Assembly: GCF_020618415.1 (NCBI RefSeq)
Contig: NZ_CP085344.1
Coordinates: 2,937,001 to 3,001,000, forward strand
Origin: Cupriavidus sp. MP-37
GTDB lineage: Bacteria; Pseudomonadota; Gammaproteobacteria; Burkholderiales; Burkholderiaceae
Length of the DNA stretch: 64,000 nt
Direction of reading: 5' to 3'
Part shown: piece after piece, positions 1-8,958 of the stretch
Layout of the letters: each line of letters begins with the position of its first letter
Numbering within the stretch: the stretch's first letter is position 1
The notes under the pieces: generated by a model
Seen by the model: only the letters and a program-made list of their open reading frames with translations
The model's database searches: none
Told to the model about the DNA's origin: nothing
Program-made: the position numbers and the translations under genes

Positions 1-693
1 GGTGGTGGCAACGGCGGCGGTGACGACCGGCTTGCCGGTCATGGCCTCGACCTTGGCCACCGCCGGCAGCGACGGCATCTGCACGCAGGCGGACAGCACG
101 ATCACGTCGGCGTCGGCGGTGTTCATCTGCGCGACGATCCCGGGCAGCTTGGCCGGGTCATGGCGGCCGACTTCGAGGTTGTCGGGGATCTCCAGCGCGC
201 GGTAGTCGACCACCTCGTAGCCTTCGTTGCGGATGTAGTCCACCACCAGTTCGGTCAGCGGCTTCATGTACGGCGCCACCACCGCGATGCGCTTGGCGCC
301 CATCACCTTGAGCGCATCGACCAGCGCGCCGGCGCTGGTGATCACCGGGGCGTCGCCGCCATTCGCGGCGGTATGCGCCTGCAGGCGCTGCTCGGAGACG
401 CGGTGGTAGCCGTGGCCCATCGCCATGATCGCCACCAGGCAGGCGTAGCCGAGCACATCGACGCGGGCGTCGCTCAGCTCCACCGCGCAGCGGTCGGATT
501 CGGCATCCATGGCCGCCAGCTCTTCCTTGACCACCTTCTTCATCCGCATCCGGCTCGAATGGAAGGTGAAGCGCTCCGGGCGCACCAGCTGGCGCGCGGC
601 CAGCATCGCCGGGATCTCGGTTTCCATGGTGGTATTGGAGCTCGGCACGATCTGGCCGATTCGGAAAACTTTCTGCACTGTCGACTCCGTCAT
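1..693 (-). CDS. nicE: Maleate cis-trans isomerase (Asp/Glu racemase superfamily), 3' end cut by window edge
   Basis: The reading frame begins at an ATG at 693 and runs off the left edge after 231 codons; the family is about 250 residues, so only the C-terminal tail is missing. The protein isomerises maleate to fumarate, the last step of aerobic nicotinate breakdown, in the cytoplasm. The N-terminus carries RIGQIVPSSNTTMETE, typical of maleate isomerases, and the two catalytic cysteines are visible in GYACLV (C85) and SACVQMPS (C203), 118 residues apart as in characterised maleate isomerases. It is divergent from nicC and shares a control region with it. The symbol follows the nicotinate context; a generic arylmalonate-decarboxylase-like racemase is the less likely alternative. 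Confidence 0.88.
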   Translation of the reverse strand, partial: MTESTVQKVFRIGQIVPSSNTTMETEIPAMLAARQLVRPERFTFHSSRMRMKKVVKEELAAMDAESDRCAVELSDARVDVLGYACLVAIMAMGHGYHRVSEQRLQAHTAANGGDAPVITSAGALVDALKVMGAKRIAVVAPYMKPLTELVVDYIRNEGYEVVDYRALEIPDNLEVGRHDPAKLPGIVAQMNTADADVIVLSACVQMPSLPAVAKVEAMTGKPVVTAAVATT

Positions 694-781
694 CTGTTTG
701 TCTGCCCTGGGTTGCGCTGTGGTCGCGCTGTCGGTCTCGCTGCGTGCGGCGGCCGGTGGCCGGCATGCTGCGATTGATTGT

Positions 782-793
782 AGTGTACACACT
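782..793 (-). promoter_or_regulatory. Operator-like palindrome facing nicE
   Basis: Inverted repeat AGTGT-AC-ACACT, with the self-complementary core GTGTACAC. Read on the minus strand it is AGTGTGTACACT, identical to the site facing nicC. It lies 89 bp upstream of the maleate isomerase start. Nicotinate clusters of Pseudomonas and Bordetella are controlled by a MarR-type repressor (NicR/BpsR), which is the obvious candidate ligand; that assignment is inference, since no regulator gene is in this window. Confidence 0.55.
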
Positions 794-970
794 TTATCTA
801 CGCAAACAGAATCTGCGCCCGGCACGATTCACTCGTTCAGTGCATTCTGAATGAATGAATCCCTGTTTTTGCGCATGATTTCGCCATTGCAGCGCATCAT
901 TGCCGAGCCGTCACATCGTGATCAGGGTTTTCCATAGGTTCGTGGAATTTCGCCTTTACCTTGATATTTT

Positions 971-2214
<1,244 letters not shown>

Positions 2215-2296
2215 CCGCCCCTGCCCGCCGCCGCTCCTCGCCACTGAAGGGGCGCGGCGCCGCGATGCGTGATGTTCAAACCGCCCCCAGCCCCCG

Positions 2297-2794
2297 ATGA
2301 ACACGCCCCGCCCCCTGACCCTGCAGGTCAACCACGCCGAGCACACGCTCGAGGTGGCGCCTGACACGCCGCTGCTCTACATCCTGCGCAACGACCTGTG
2401 CTGCAACGGGCCCAAGTATGGTTGCGGCCTGGGCCAGTGCGGCGCCTGCACGGTGCTGGTGGACGGCCTGCCCGCGCGCTCCTGCGTGCTGCCGGTCAAG
2501 GCCGTGGTGGGCCACGCGGTGACCACGCTCGAGGGGCTGGGCACGGCACAGCATCCCGACCCGGTACAGCAGGCGTTCATCGACGAGCAGGCCGCGCAAT
2601 GCGGCTACTGCCTCAACGGCATGATCATGACCGCCAAGGCGCTGCTGGCGCAGAACCCCGACCCCGACGAAGCGCAGATCCGCGAAGCCTTGCGCTTCAA
2701 CCTGTGCCGTTGCGGCACGCATGTGGAAATCGTGCGCGCGGTGCGGCGGGCCGCGGTGCTGCAGCGGCAGGCCGCGCAAGGGGCGGTGTCGTGA
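2297..2794 (+). CDS. nicA: Nicotinate dehydrogenase small (2Fe-2S) subunit
   Basis: The 165-residue iron-sulfur subunit of the two-component nicotinate hydroxylase, which converts nicotinate to 6-hydroxynicotinate. The plant-type 2Fe-2S cysteines are seen in CCNGPKYGCGLGQCGAC followed by C in ARSCVLP, and the second cluster in CGYC and CRCG of the helical domain; all eight expected cysteines are present. The length matches NicA and the isoquinoline oxidoreductase alpha subunits. Its stop codon overlaps the GTG start of nicB (GTGA), so the two are translationally coupled. It lies 82 bp after nicC. Confidence 0.93.
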   Translation: MNTPRPLTLQVNHAEHTLEVAPDTPLLYILRNDLCCNGPKYGCGLGQCGACTVLVDGLPARSCVLPVKAVVGHAVTTLEGLGTAQHPDPVQQAFIDEQAAQCGYCLNGMIMTAKALLAQNPDPDEAQIREALRFNLCRCGTHVEIVRAVRRAAVLQRQAAQGAVS

Positions 2795-5718
2795 GCGCCG
2801 GCATCGTGCAAGCGACGACGCCGCGCACCGCATTGGCGGCCGGCGTGCCGCCGGGCGCCGTCGATTGCCTGGTGGCCCATGTGCTGACACCCCCGGGCCT
2901 GCGCTGGGTCGGCGGCGAGCCGCTCGCGGCGCGCCTGCTGCACGCCGAGCGCGACGCCGCGCTGGCGCTGCCCGGCATCCGCGCGGTGGTGGTCCGCAAT
3001 AACTTTGCCGGCGTGGCCGCGGTGTCGGCCGCCCAGGCCGCCGAGGCGGCGCGGGCGCTGCGGGCGCGCTGGTCTGGTCCGCCGCGCGCCGGCGCCATCC
3101 CCGCGGCGCGCCACACGCTGGCGCAGCGCGGCGATGCCGCGGCTGCGCTCGAACACGCCCGCGCATCCCACACGCAGCACTACCAGTGGCCGCTGGCGGG
3201 CGGCCACGACGATGCCGGCTGCACCGTTGTCGCCGACTGGCGCGACGGCAGGCTGACCGTCTGGCTGCCCGCCACGCGCCCCGGCGCACTGCGCGCCGAA
3301 CTCGCCGCGCTGCTGGGCATCGCGCCGACGCAAGTGCTGCTGGTCTGCTGGCAAGACCCGAACGACCGCGCCGACCCCGCGCTGCTGGCACCGCACGCTG
3401 CCGCCGACGCGGCCCTGCTGGCGCACGCCAGCGGGCAGCCGGTGGTGCGCCGGCTGCGCGCCGCCGAGGTGGGCCTGGCCGATGCCGCGCTCGATCTCCG
3501 CATCGATAGCGCCCGCACCGGCGCCACCGTCGACGCCTACGCCGCCACGCTGTCCGGCGCCTCGGCCCCGGTTTCACCGCTGGCGCTGTGGCTGACGCAT
3601 ACGCCGGCGCCGGTGACCGACAGCCTCGATGCGGGCCATGGCGGCGACGCTGCGCTGCCGCCGTATGGCATCCCCCATGCCGAGCTCGCCGTTTCCGGCG
3701 ACCCGGCTGCATTGGCCGCCGCGCCGCTGACGGTAGCCCGCGCGCAGGTGTTCGCGCGCGAATCGCATCTCGACGAGCTTGCCGCCACCGCGGATGTGGA
3801 TCCGGTAGCGCTGCGCCTCGCGCATCTGGACGACCTGCGCGGCGCCGCGCTGGTGCGGCAGGTGGCCGAGCGCGCCGGCTGGGACCCGGCCGCGCCGCGC
3901 GTGAGCCCGGCCGCGGGCAACGTGCGGCGCGGCCGCGGCTTTGCCTACGCCCACACCATCGACCGCGACGCCGGCCAGAGCTGGTCGGCGTGGGTGGCGG
4001 AGGTCGAGGTCGACGGCAGCACCGGCGAGTTGGCGGTCACGCGCGTCACGGTCGGGCATGACAGCGAATCGCTGCCGCCACCGCAAGCCGCCACGACCAC
4101 GCGCTCGATCGAGCGGGACGTGGCCGCAACCGCGCTGCAGCTGACCGCCGCCACGCCGGGGTTCGACACCTGGCCGGCCGACGCGCGTCCTGCGAGCGAA
4201 AGCTTGCCCGCCGTGCCGGCGCAGGCGCTGCCGGAAGTGCGGCTGGCCGGCACGCTGGCCACGCACGATGCGCTGGCAGCCGGCCCCACGGACTCGATGC
4301 CGGCGGCCGCCGCCGTCGCCAATGCCATCTACGATGCCACCGGCGTGCGCCTGCGCAAGCCACCGTTCAGCGCCGAACGCATCCGCCTGGCACTGGCCGA
4401 GGCAAGTCCCGGCAACAAACGCAAGACACGCGGCTGGATCGCCGCGGCCGCCGCCGCCGCGGCCGGCGTGTGTGCCACGCTGTGGCCCTGGCGCGCGCCG
4501 ATCGCGCCGGTGGCGCCGCCCGCGCCCGGCTTCTATTCCGCCGCCACGCTCGAACGCGGCCGGCTGGTGGCTGCCGCCGGCGACTGCGCGGTGTGCCATA
4601 CCGCGCCGGGCGGCGTGAAGAATGCCGGCGGCCTGCCGCTTGAAACGCCCTTCGGCACGGTCTACAGCACCAACATCACGCCAGATGTGCAGACCGGCAT
4701 CGGCAACTGGTCGTTCGCCGCGTTCGAGCGCGCCATGCGCGAAGGCATCCACCGCGACGGGCGGCGCCTGTATCCGGCGTTCCCGTACACCGCCTTCGCC
4801 AAGATCAGCGACGGCGACATGCAGGCGCTGTACGGCTACCTGATGTCGGCCGAGCCGGTGACATCCGCGGTGCCGCAGACGCAGCTCGCCTTCCCCTTCA
4901 ACCTGCGCCCGCTGCTGGCCGGCTGGAACCTGCTGTTCCATCGCAATGAACGCTTTACGCCGGACCCGTCGCGCTCGGCGCAATGGAATCGCGGCGCGTA
5001 CCTGGCCGAGGGGCTGGGCCACTGCAGCGCCTGCCATTCGCCGCGCAACGCGCTCGGCGCCGAGCAAGGCGGGCGCCGCTACCTGACCGGCGGCAGCGCC
5101 GAAGGCTGGGAAGCGCCGGCGCTGACCGCGCTGTCGCAGGCGCCGGTGCCGTGGACCGAGGCCGCGCTGTTCACCTACCTGCGCGGCGGCTATGCGCCGC
5201 ACCACGGCGCCGCCGCGGGACCGATGGCGCCGGTGGTGGAAGAGCTCGCGCAACTGCCCGAGGATGACGTGCGCGCGATCGCGCATTACGTGGCCTCGTT
5301 CGGCGCGCCCGCACCGGCACCGTCGGTGCTAGCCGCGCAGGCGGCGCAGGTCGAACAACGCAGCCAGCAGGCCGCGCGCACACTGGGCGGCCCCGCCGAA
5401 CGCCTGTACCAGAGCGCCTGCGCGGTCTGCCACCAGTCGGACCAGGGCATCGCGCAGTTCGGCGTGAAGCCATCGCTGGCGCTCAATACCAACCTGCACA
5501 GCAAGCTGCCGGACAACGTGATCCAGATACTGCTGCGCGGCATGCCGGCACCGCCCAACAGCGAACTGGGCGCGATGCCGGGCTATGCCGACACGCTCGA
5601 CGACCAGCAGATCGCGCAGCTGGCGCAGTACCTGCGCGCGCGCTTCGCGCCCGACAAACCCGCATGGCAGGACCTGGAGAACACCGTCGCGCGGCTGCGC
5701 GCGGCACCTGCCCACTGA
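2791..5718 (+). CDS. nicB: Nicotinate dehydrogenase large subunit: short molybdopterin domain fused to triheme cytochrome c
   Basis: A GTG start overlapping the nicA stop gives 975 residues. Layout: molybdopterin-oxidoreductase-like domain (about 1-545), one hydrophobic anchor (about 549-568, alanine-rich), then three c-type cytochrome domains with CAVCH (599-603), CSACH (745-749) and CAVCH (877-881). Electrons would pass from NicA through the hemes to the respiratory chain at the membrane. NicB of Pseudomonas is nearly 1,190 residues, so this one is roughly 200 short, all within the molybdenum part. The C-terminal landmark ATGVRLR is present, but the position aligning with the catalytic GxGE glutamate reads A-A-G-P (G498, P499), and no GGGFG-like loop is seen. 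Family assignment is firm; catalytic competence is doubtful. Confidence 0.85.
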   Translation: MSAGIVQATTPRTALAAGVPPGAVDCLVAHVLTPPGLRWVGGEPLAARLLHAERDAALALPGIRAVVVRNNFAGVAAVSAAQAAEAARALRARWSGPPRAGAIPAARHTLAQRGDAAAALEHARASHTQHYQWPLAGGHDDAGCTVVADWRDGRLTVWLPATRPGALRAELAALLGIAPTQVLLVCWQDPNDRADPALLAPHAAADAALLAHASGQPVVRRLRAAEVGLADAALDLRIDSARTGATVDAYAATLSGASAPVSPLALWLTHTPAPVTDSLDAGHGGDAALPPYGIPHAELAVSGDPAALAAAPLTVARAQVFARESHLDELAATADVDPVALRLAHLDDLRGAALVRQVAERAGWDPAAPRVSPAAGNVRRGRGFAYAHTIDRDAGQSWSAWVAEVEVDGSTGELAVTRVTVGHDSESLPPPQAATTTRSIERDVAATALQLTAATPGFDTWPADARPASESLPAVPAQALPEVRLAGTLATHDALAAGPTDSMPAAAAVANAIYDATGVRLRKPPFSAERIRLALAEASPGNKRKTRGWIAAAAAAAAGVCATLWPWRAPIAPVAPPAPGFYSAATLERGRLVAAAGDCAVCHTAPGGVKNAGGLPLETPFGTVYSTNITPDVQTGIGNWSFAAFERAMREGIHRDGRRLYPAFPYTAFAKISDGDMQALYGYLMSAEPVTSAVPQTQLAFPFNLRPLLAGWNLLFHRNERFTPDPSRSAQWNRGAYLAEGLGHCSACHSPRNALGAEQGGRRYLTGGSAEGWEAPALTALSQAPVPWTEAALFTYLRGGYAPHHGAAAGPMAPVVEELAQLPEDDVRAIAHYVASFGAPAPAPSVLAAQAAQVEQRSQQAARTLGGPAERLYQSACAVCHQSDQGIAQFGVKPSLALNTNLHSKLPDNVIQILLRGMPAPPNSELGAMPGYADTLDDQQIAQLAQYLRARFAPDKPAWQDLENTVARLRAAPAH

Positions 5719-5846
5719 ACCACCGGAGCACCGCGCGCGCCGCCGGCGGCGCCTTGCGCATCCGCGCCAGGCGCATGGCATGACCGTATCTGCCCAGGGC
5801 AGGACGCGCGCGGGAAAACCCCGAGGAGAGAAACCGCAATTCGGCC

Positions 5847-5875
5847 TTGCCCGCCAGTTTCATGTAGCTTACGCT
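5847..5875 (+). promoter_or_regulatory. Candidate sigma-70 promoter for the niaP unit
   Basis: TTGCCC at 5847-5852 and TACGCT at 5870-5875 are separated by 17 bp. The predicted start point near 5882 falls at the left end of the 5883-5902 palindrome, the arrangement expected for a repressed promoter. The hexamers are only moderate matches, so this is a suggestion from spacing and context. Confidence 0.35.
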
Positions 5876-5882
5876 GAACGAT

Positions 5883-5902
5883 CATGTAGTGTGCACTACA
5901 TG
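5883..5902. promoter_or_regulatory. 20 bp palindromic operator candidate upstream of niaP
   Basis: CATGTAGTG-TG-CACTACATG: two perfect 9 bp arms around a 2 bp spacer. The centre, GTGTGCAC, resembles the GTGTACAC centre of the two sites in the nicE/nicC region, but with two bases fewer between the AGTG and CACT blocks. A shared regulator for catabolic and transport genes is the natural reading. Confidence 0.6.
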
Positions 5903-6091
5903 AGTGCCAGCGGGCACGCAGCGGTGCCTCCCCGCACAAGGACGGCGCGCCGCAAGCGGCGGACAAGAACACAAAACCATAAGACCGGCCCGATACATCA
6001 CCGGACGCGCTGGCGCGGGGCTTGCATGGATCCGCCAGACCACCGGGACACCGGGCCTGACCAAACCAAGGGTAGACAACCAGGAGTGACT

Positions 6092-6139
6092 ATGTCGTAT
6101 CAGTACCAGCAAGCTGTTGCAGGCGTGCTACCGGGATAG
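6092..6139 (+). CDS. 15-residue mini-ORF (possible leader peptide)
   Basis: The frame MSYQYQQAVAGVLPG ends in TAG. It is preceded by CAGGAG (6081-6086) at a good distance, a better ribosome site than that of niaP itself. It lies in the probable niaP transcript about 210 bp after the predicted start and 168 bp before the niaP ATG. It could be a regulatory leader, the relic of a lost gene's N-terminus, or chance. No hairpin pair that would support attenuation was obvious. Confidence 0.3.
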   Translation: MSYQYQQAVAGVLPG

Positions 6140-6307
6140 GTCCAGCCGCGCCAGGTGGAAGCCATCGCCCCCGCGGGAGTGCCGTGCGGCGCCAGTCAGC
6201 CCGGCGCCGTTGCATTCCGCAGCCGCCGGCATCGCGTGCCGGCCCGCTTCGCTCCGCGCGTGCTTCCAAGCTCCAGAACCAGCCTATAACGAGACAGGTA
6301 GACAAAC

Positions 6308-7708
6308 ATGTCGTCATCCATTTCATCCATGGCCACCACGACCATCCCGGACGCCACGCCAGGTCTGGCCCCACAGCCCAGCGCGCGGGCCGCGTCGGCG
6401 CAGCCCATCACGATCGAGCAGGGCATCCGCGCCGCCGGCGTCGGCCGCTTCCAGTATCGGCTGTTCGTCATCTTCGGCCTGGTCTGGCTTGCCGACGCGA
6501 TGCAGGTGCTGTCGATCGGCTTCACCGCGCCGTCGATTGCCGCGACTTTCGGCATTCCGGTGCCGACGGCGCTGCAGACCGGCACCATGTTCTTCGTCGG
6601 CATGCTGATCGGCGCCTTCGTGTTCGGCCGCCTGGCCGACCGCATCGGCCGCCGCCCGGTGCTGATGATGGCGGTGGTCATCGACGCCATCTGCGGCGTC
6701 GCCTCGGCGTTCGCGCCGGACTTCCAGTGGCTGTTGCTGCTGCGCTTCCTGACCGGCATCGGCGTCGGCGGCACCCTGCCGGTCGACTACACCATGATGG
6801 CGGAATTCCTGCCGTCGGACCGGCGCGGCCGCTGGCTGGTGCTGCTGGAGTCGTTCTGGGCGGTCGGCACCATCCTGCTGGCTATCCTGGCGCTGATCGC
6901 GGTGTCGCGCGGCGACGATGCCTGGCGGCTGATCTTCCTGGTCACCGGCATCCCGGCGCTGGTCGGCGTGGTGTTCCGCTTCTTCGTGCCCGAGTCGCCG
7001 CTCTACCTGAATAAATCGGGGCGCTCGGACGAGGCCCGCGCGGTGCTGCAGCGGGTGGCCGCGGCCAACCGCGTGTCGGTGGAGATCGGCGCGCTGCAGC
7101 CGCAGAAGATGGAGCGCAAATCGGTGTTTGCGCTGTTCGCGGCCGGCTGCCGGCGCCGCACCATCTGCCTGCTGGCGGCGTGGATGCTGATCTCGATCGC
7201 TTACTACGGGGTCTTCGTCTACCTGCCGGTGAAGCTGGCGGGCCAGGGCTTCGGCTTCATGCGCGGCCAGGTGTTCCTGATCGTGCTGGCGCTGGTGCAG
7301 CTGCCGGGCTTCGCGCTGGCCGCGCACGGCGTCGAGCGCTGGGGCCGCAAGCCGACCCTGATCGGCTTCCTGCTGCTGAGCGCGGCGGGCTGCATGCTGT
7401 ACAGCCTGGGCCAGTCGCCGGCGCTGGTGATCGGCTCGACCCTGCTGATGAGCTTCTCGCTGCTCGGCACCTGGGGCGCGCTGTACGCCTTCACGCCCGA
7501 GGTGTACCCGACCGACCTGCGCGCCAGCGGCATGGGCACCGCGGGCGCGATGGCGCGCTTCGGCGGCCTGTTCGCCCCGTCCATCGTCGCGCCGATCATG
7601 GCCAGCCAGTTCACGCTGGCGCTGGCGCTGCTGTCGTCGTTCCTGGCCGTGGCGGCGCTCGCCATCTTCCTGGTCGATATCGAGTCGAAGGACCGCGCGC
7701 TCGACTAG
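6308..7708 (+). CDS. niaP: MFS niacin transporter, NiaP family
   Basis: A 466-residue, 12-helix major facilitator of the inner membrane, presumably importing nicotinate or related pyridine carboxylates. After a 45-residue Ala/Pro/Ser-rich cytoplasmic leader, the canonical loop 2-3 motif GRLADRIGRRP is at 107-117. Segments RGRWLVLLESFWAVG, YYGVFVYLPVKLAGQGF and LYAFTPEVYPTDLRASG closely match Bacillus subtilis NiaP. It follows nicB after a regulated gap, and its own palindrome suggests co-control with the nic genes. Pseudomonas nic clusters use a different MFS type (NicT), so this looks like an alternative uptake partner. Substrate is inferred from family and neighbours. Confidence 0.82.
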   Translation: MSSSISSMATTTIPDATPGLAPQPSARAASAQPITIEQGIRAAGVGRFQYRLFVIFGLVWLADAMQVLSIGFTAPSIAATFGIPVPTALQTGTMFFVGMLIGAFVFGRLADRIGRRPVLMMAVVIDAICGVASAFAPDFQWLLLLRFLTGIGVGGTLPVDYTMMAEFLPSDRRGRWLVLLESFWAVGTILLAILALIAVSRGDDAWRLIFLVTGIPALVGVVFRFFVPESPLYLNKSGRSDEARAVLQRVAAANRVSVEIGALQPQKMERKSVFALFAAGCRRRTICLLAAWMLISIAYYGVFVYLPVKLAGQGFGFMRGQVFLIVLALVQLPGFALAAHGVERWGRKPTLIGFLLLSAAGCMLYSLGQSPALVIGSTLLMSFSLLGTWGALYAFTPEVYPTDLRASGMGTAGAMARFGGLFAPSIVAPIMASQFTLALALLSSFLAVAALAIFLVDIESKDRALD

Positions 7709-7846
7709 CCGAAGGCGCCACGGGGTCGCCGGCGGGCGCGGCGGCCCGCTTCCATTACAATCCGGCTGCAACGGCGCGGCGCGCGAATCCATCCGATCTC
7801 CCGCGCCCGCTTCACTCGCCATCCCGCCGAGCCCTCGCCGCCAGCC

Positions 7847-8497
7847 ATGAAACAAGACCCGCGCTTTCCCAACCTCTTCATCCTCGACCACCCGCTGATC
7901 CAGCACAAGCTCTCGCACATGCGCGACAAGGAAACGTCGACGCGCACCTTCCGCGAGTTGCTGCGCGAGATCACGCTGCTGATGGGCTACGAGATCACCC
8001 GCAACCTGCCGCTGACCACGCGCCGCATCGAAACCCCGCTGGTCGAGCTGGACGCGCCGGTGATCGCCGGCAAGAAGCTGACCATCGTGCCGGTGCTACG
8101 CGCAGGGGTGGGCATGAGCGACGGGTTGGTCGAGCTGATTCCGTCGGCGCGCATCGGCCATATCGGCGTGTACCGCGACGAGCAGCATCGCCCGGTGGAA
8201 TACCTGGTGCGCCTGCCCGCGCTGGAAGACCGCAGCTTCATCCTGTGCGACCCGATGGTCGCCACCGGCTATTCGGCCGCGCACGCGGTGGAGGTGCTCA
8301 AGCGCCGCGGCGTCAAGGACGAGGCCATCACCTTCGTCGCGCTGGTGGCCGCCCCCGAGGGCGTGGAGGTGTTCCAGAAAGCGCATCCTGGGGTGAAGCT
8401 GTTCGTCGCCTCGCTCGACAGCCACCTGGACGCCGATGCGTATATCGTGCCCGGGCTGGGCGATGCCGGCGACCGGCTGTTCGGCACCAAGAACTGA
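7847..8497 (+). CDS. upp: Uracil phosphoribosyltransferase
   Basis: Pyrimidine salvage enzyme of 216 residues that makes UMP from uracil and PRPP in the cytoplasm; the length is typical. The PRPP-binding loop is [12 protein letters not shown] near residues 131-142, and the uracil-binding tail with DAGDRLFGT is at the C-terminus. A -10-like TACAAT lies near 7756. The 138 bp gap after niaP suggests its own promoter. A nucleobase permease gene that could supply its substrate is found at 50.9-52.2 kb. Confidence 0.96.
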   Translation: MKQDPRFPNLFILDHPLIQHKLSHMRDKETSTRTFRELLREITLLMGYEITRNLPLTTRRIETPLVELDAPVIAGKKLTIVPVLRAGVGMSDGLVELIPSARIGHIGVYRDEQHRPVEYLVRLPALEDRSFILCDPMVATGYSAAHAVEVLKRRGVKDEAITFVALVAAPEGVEVFQKAHPGVKLFVASLDSHLDADAYIVPGLGDAGDRLFGTKN

Positions 8498-8624
8498 TTG
8501 CGCCAGAGCGGGCTGGCCGGCGCTTGACCGGCCTCAATGGCCCGCCTGAAGCGGCTCCCTACACTGGCGGCAAGCGCCGGCGCAACCACACCGCGCGCCA
8601 CCATCCACACCAAGGGAGCGACGC

Positions 8625-8771
8625 ATGGAAGCCTTCAAGATCCTGTTCAGTACCAGTACCGGGCTGATGAGCCTGGGCGTGATCGTCTTCATCATCGGCA
8701 TGGGCTGGTTCTTCGCCCGCCTGTTCGCGCGCAAGATGCGCGAGGATGGTGAAGCGGCGAAGTCGAGTGAG
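8625..8771 (+). CDS. Small DUF3149-type single-span membrane protein
   Basis: A 48-residue frame starting MEAFKILFSTSTG, with one hydrophobic segment (about residues 13-32, LMSLGVIVFIIGMGWFFARL) followed by a basic RKMREDGE tail, as in DUF3149 proteins common in beta-proteobacteria. A Shine-Dalgarno-like AGGGAG lies at 8612-8617. Function is unknown. It ends just before an inverted pair of REP-like elements that separates it from the convergent ATPase gene. Confidence 0.7.
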
Positions 8772-8813
8772 GCGGCACAACGGCGCTGACCCATGAATGA
8801 CCGCCGGTGTACT

Positions 8814-8934
8814 CCCTCTCCCGCTTGCGGGAGAGGGCTGGGGTGAGGGCGGGAGCTTCCACGAAGTAACGGCTGTCGCAATTGCCAGCGCCCGCCCTCA
8901 CCCCCGGCCCCTCTCCCGCGCGCGGGAGAGGGGA
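8814..8934. repeat. Face-to-face pair of REP-like palindromes
   Basis: Copy 1 (8814-8852) is a hairpin CCCTCTCCCGC/GCGGGAGAGGG followed by CTGGGGTGAGGGC. Copy 2 (8892-8934) is the reverse complement of the same design, GCCCTCACCCCCGGCCCCTCTCCCGC with its hairpin mate. About 40 bp of unique sequence lies between them. This layout is that of bacterial REP/BIME elements seen between genes of many beta- and gamma-proteobacteria. It sits between two convergent genes and could terminate transcription from both sides. Confidence 0.8.
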
Positions 8935-8958
8935 GCAAACCGCGCAAGCCTGAACCGC

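Larger units (their letters stand above)
5719..6307. other. nicB-niaP intergenic region
   Basis: This 589 bp region has no full-length gene. It contains a possible promoter (5847-5875), a near-perfect 20 bp palindrome (5883-5902) and a 15-codon reading frame with a strong ribosome site (6092-6139). Between that frame and the niaP start there are about 170 bp without recognisable features. No strong terminator was seen after nicB, so some read-through into niaP is possible. Confidence 0.5.

Noticed and set aside
2398..2790. Upstream extension of the nicB frame to an ATG inside nicA
   Set aside because: The extension reads nicA in another frame and is Arg-rich; the GTG overlapping the nicA stop gives a normal coupled start.
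5882..6112. Short frames on both strands in the nicB-niaP gap
   Set aside because: Composition is not protein-like and they overlap the operator palindrome; only the 15-codon frame with a strong ribosome site was kept.
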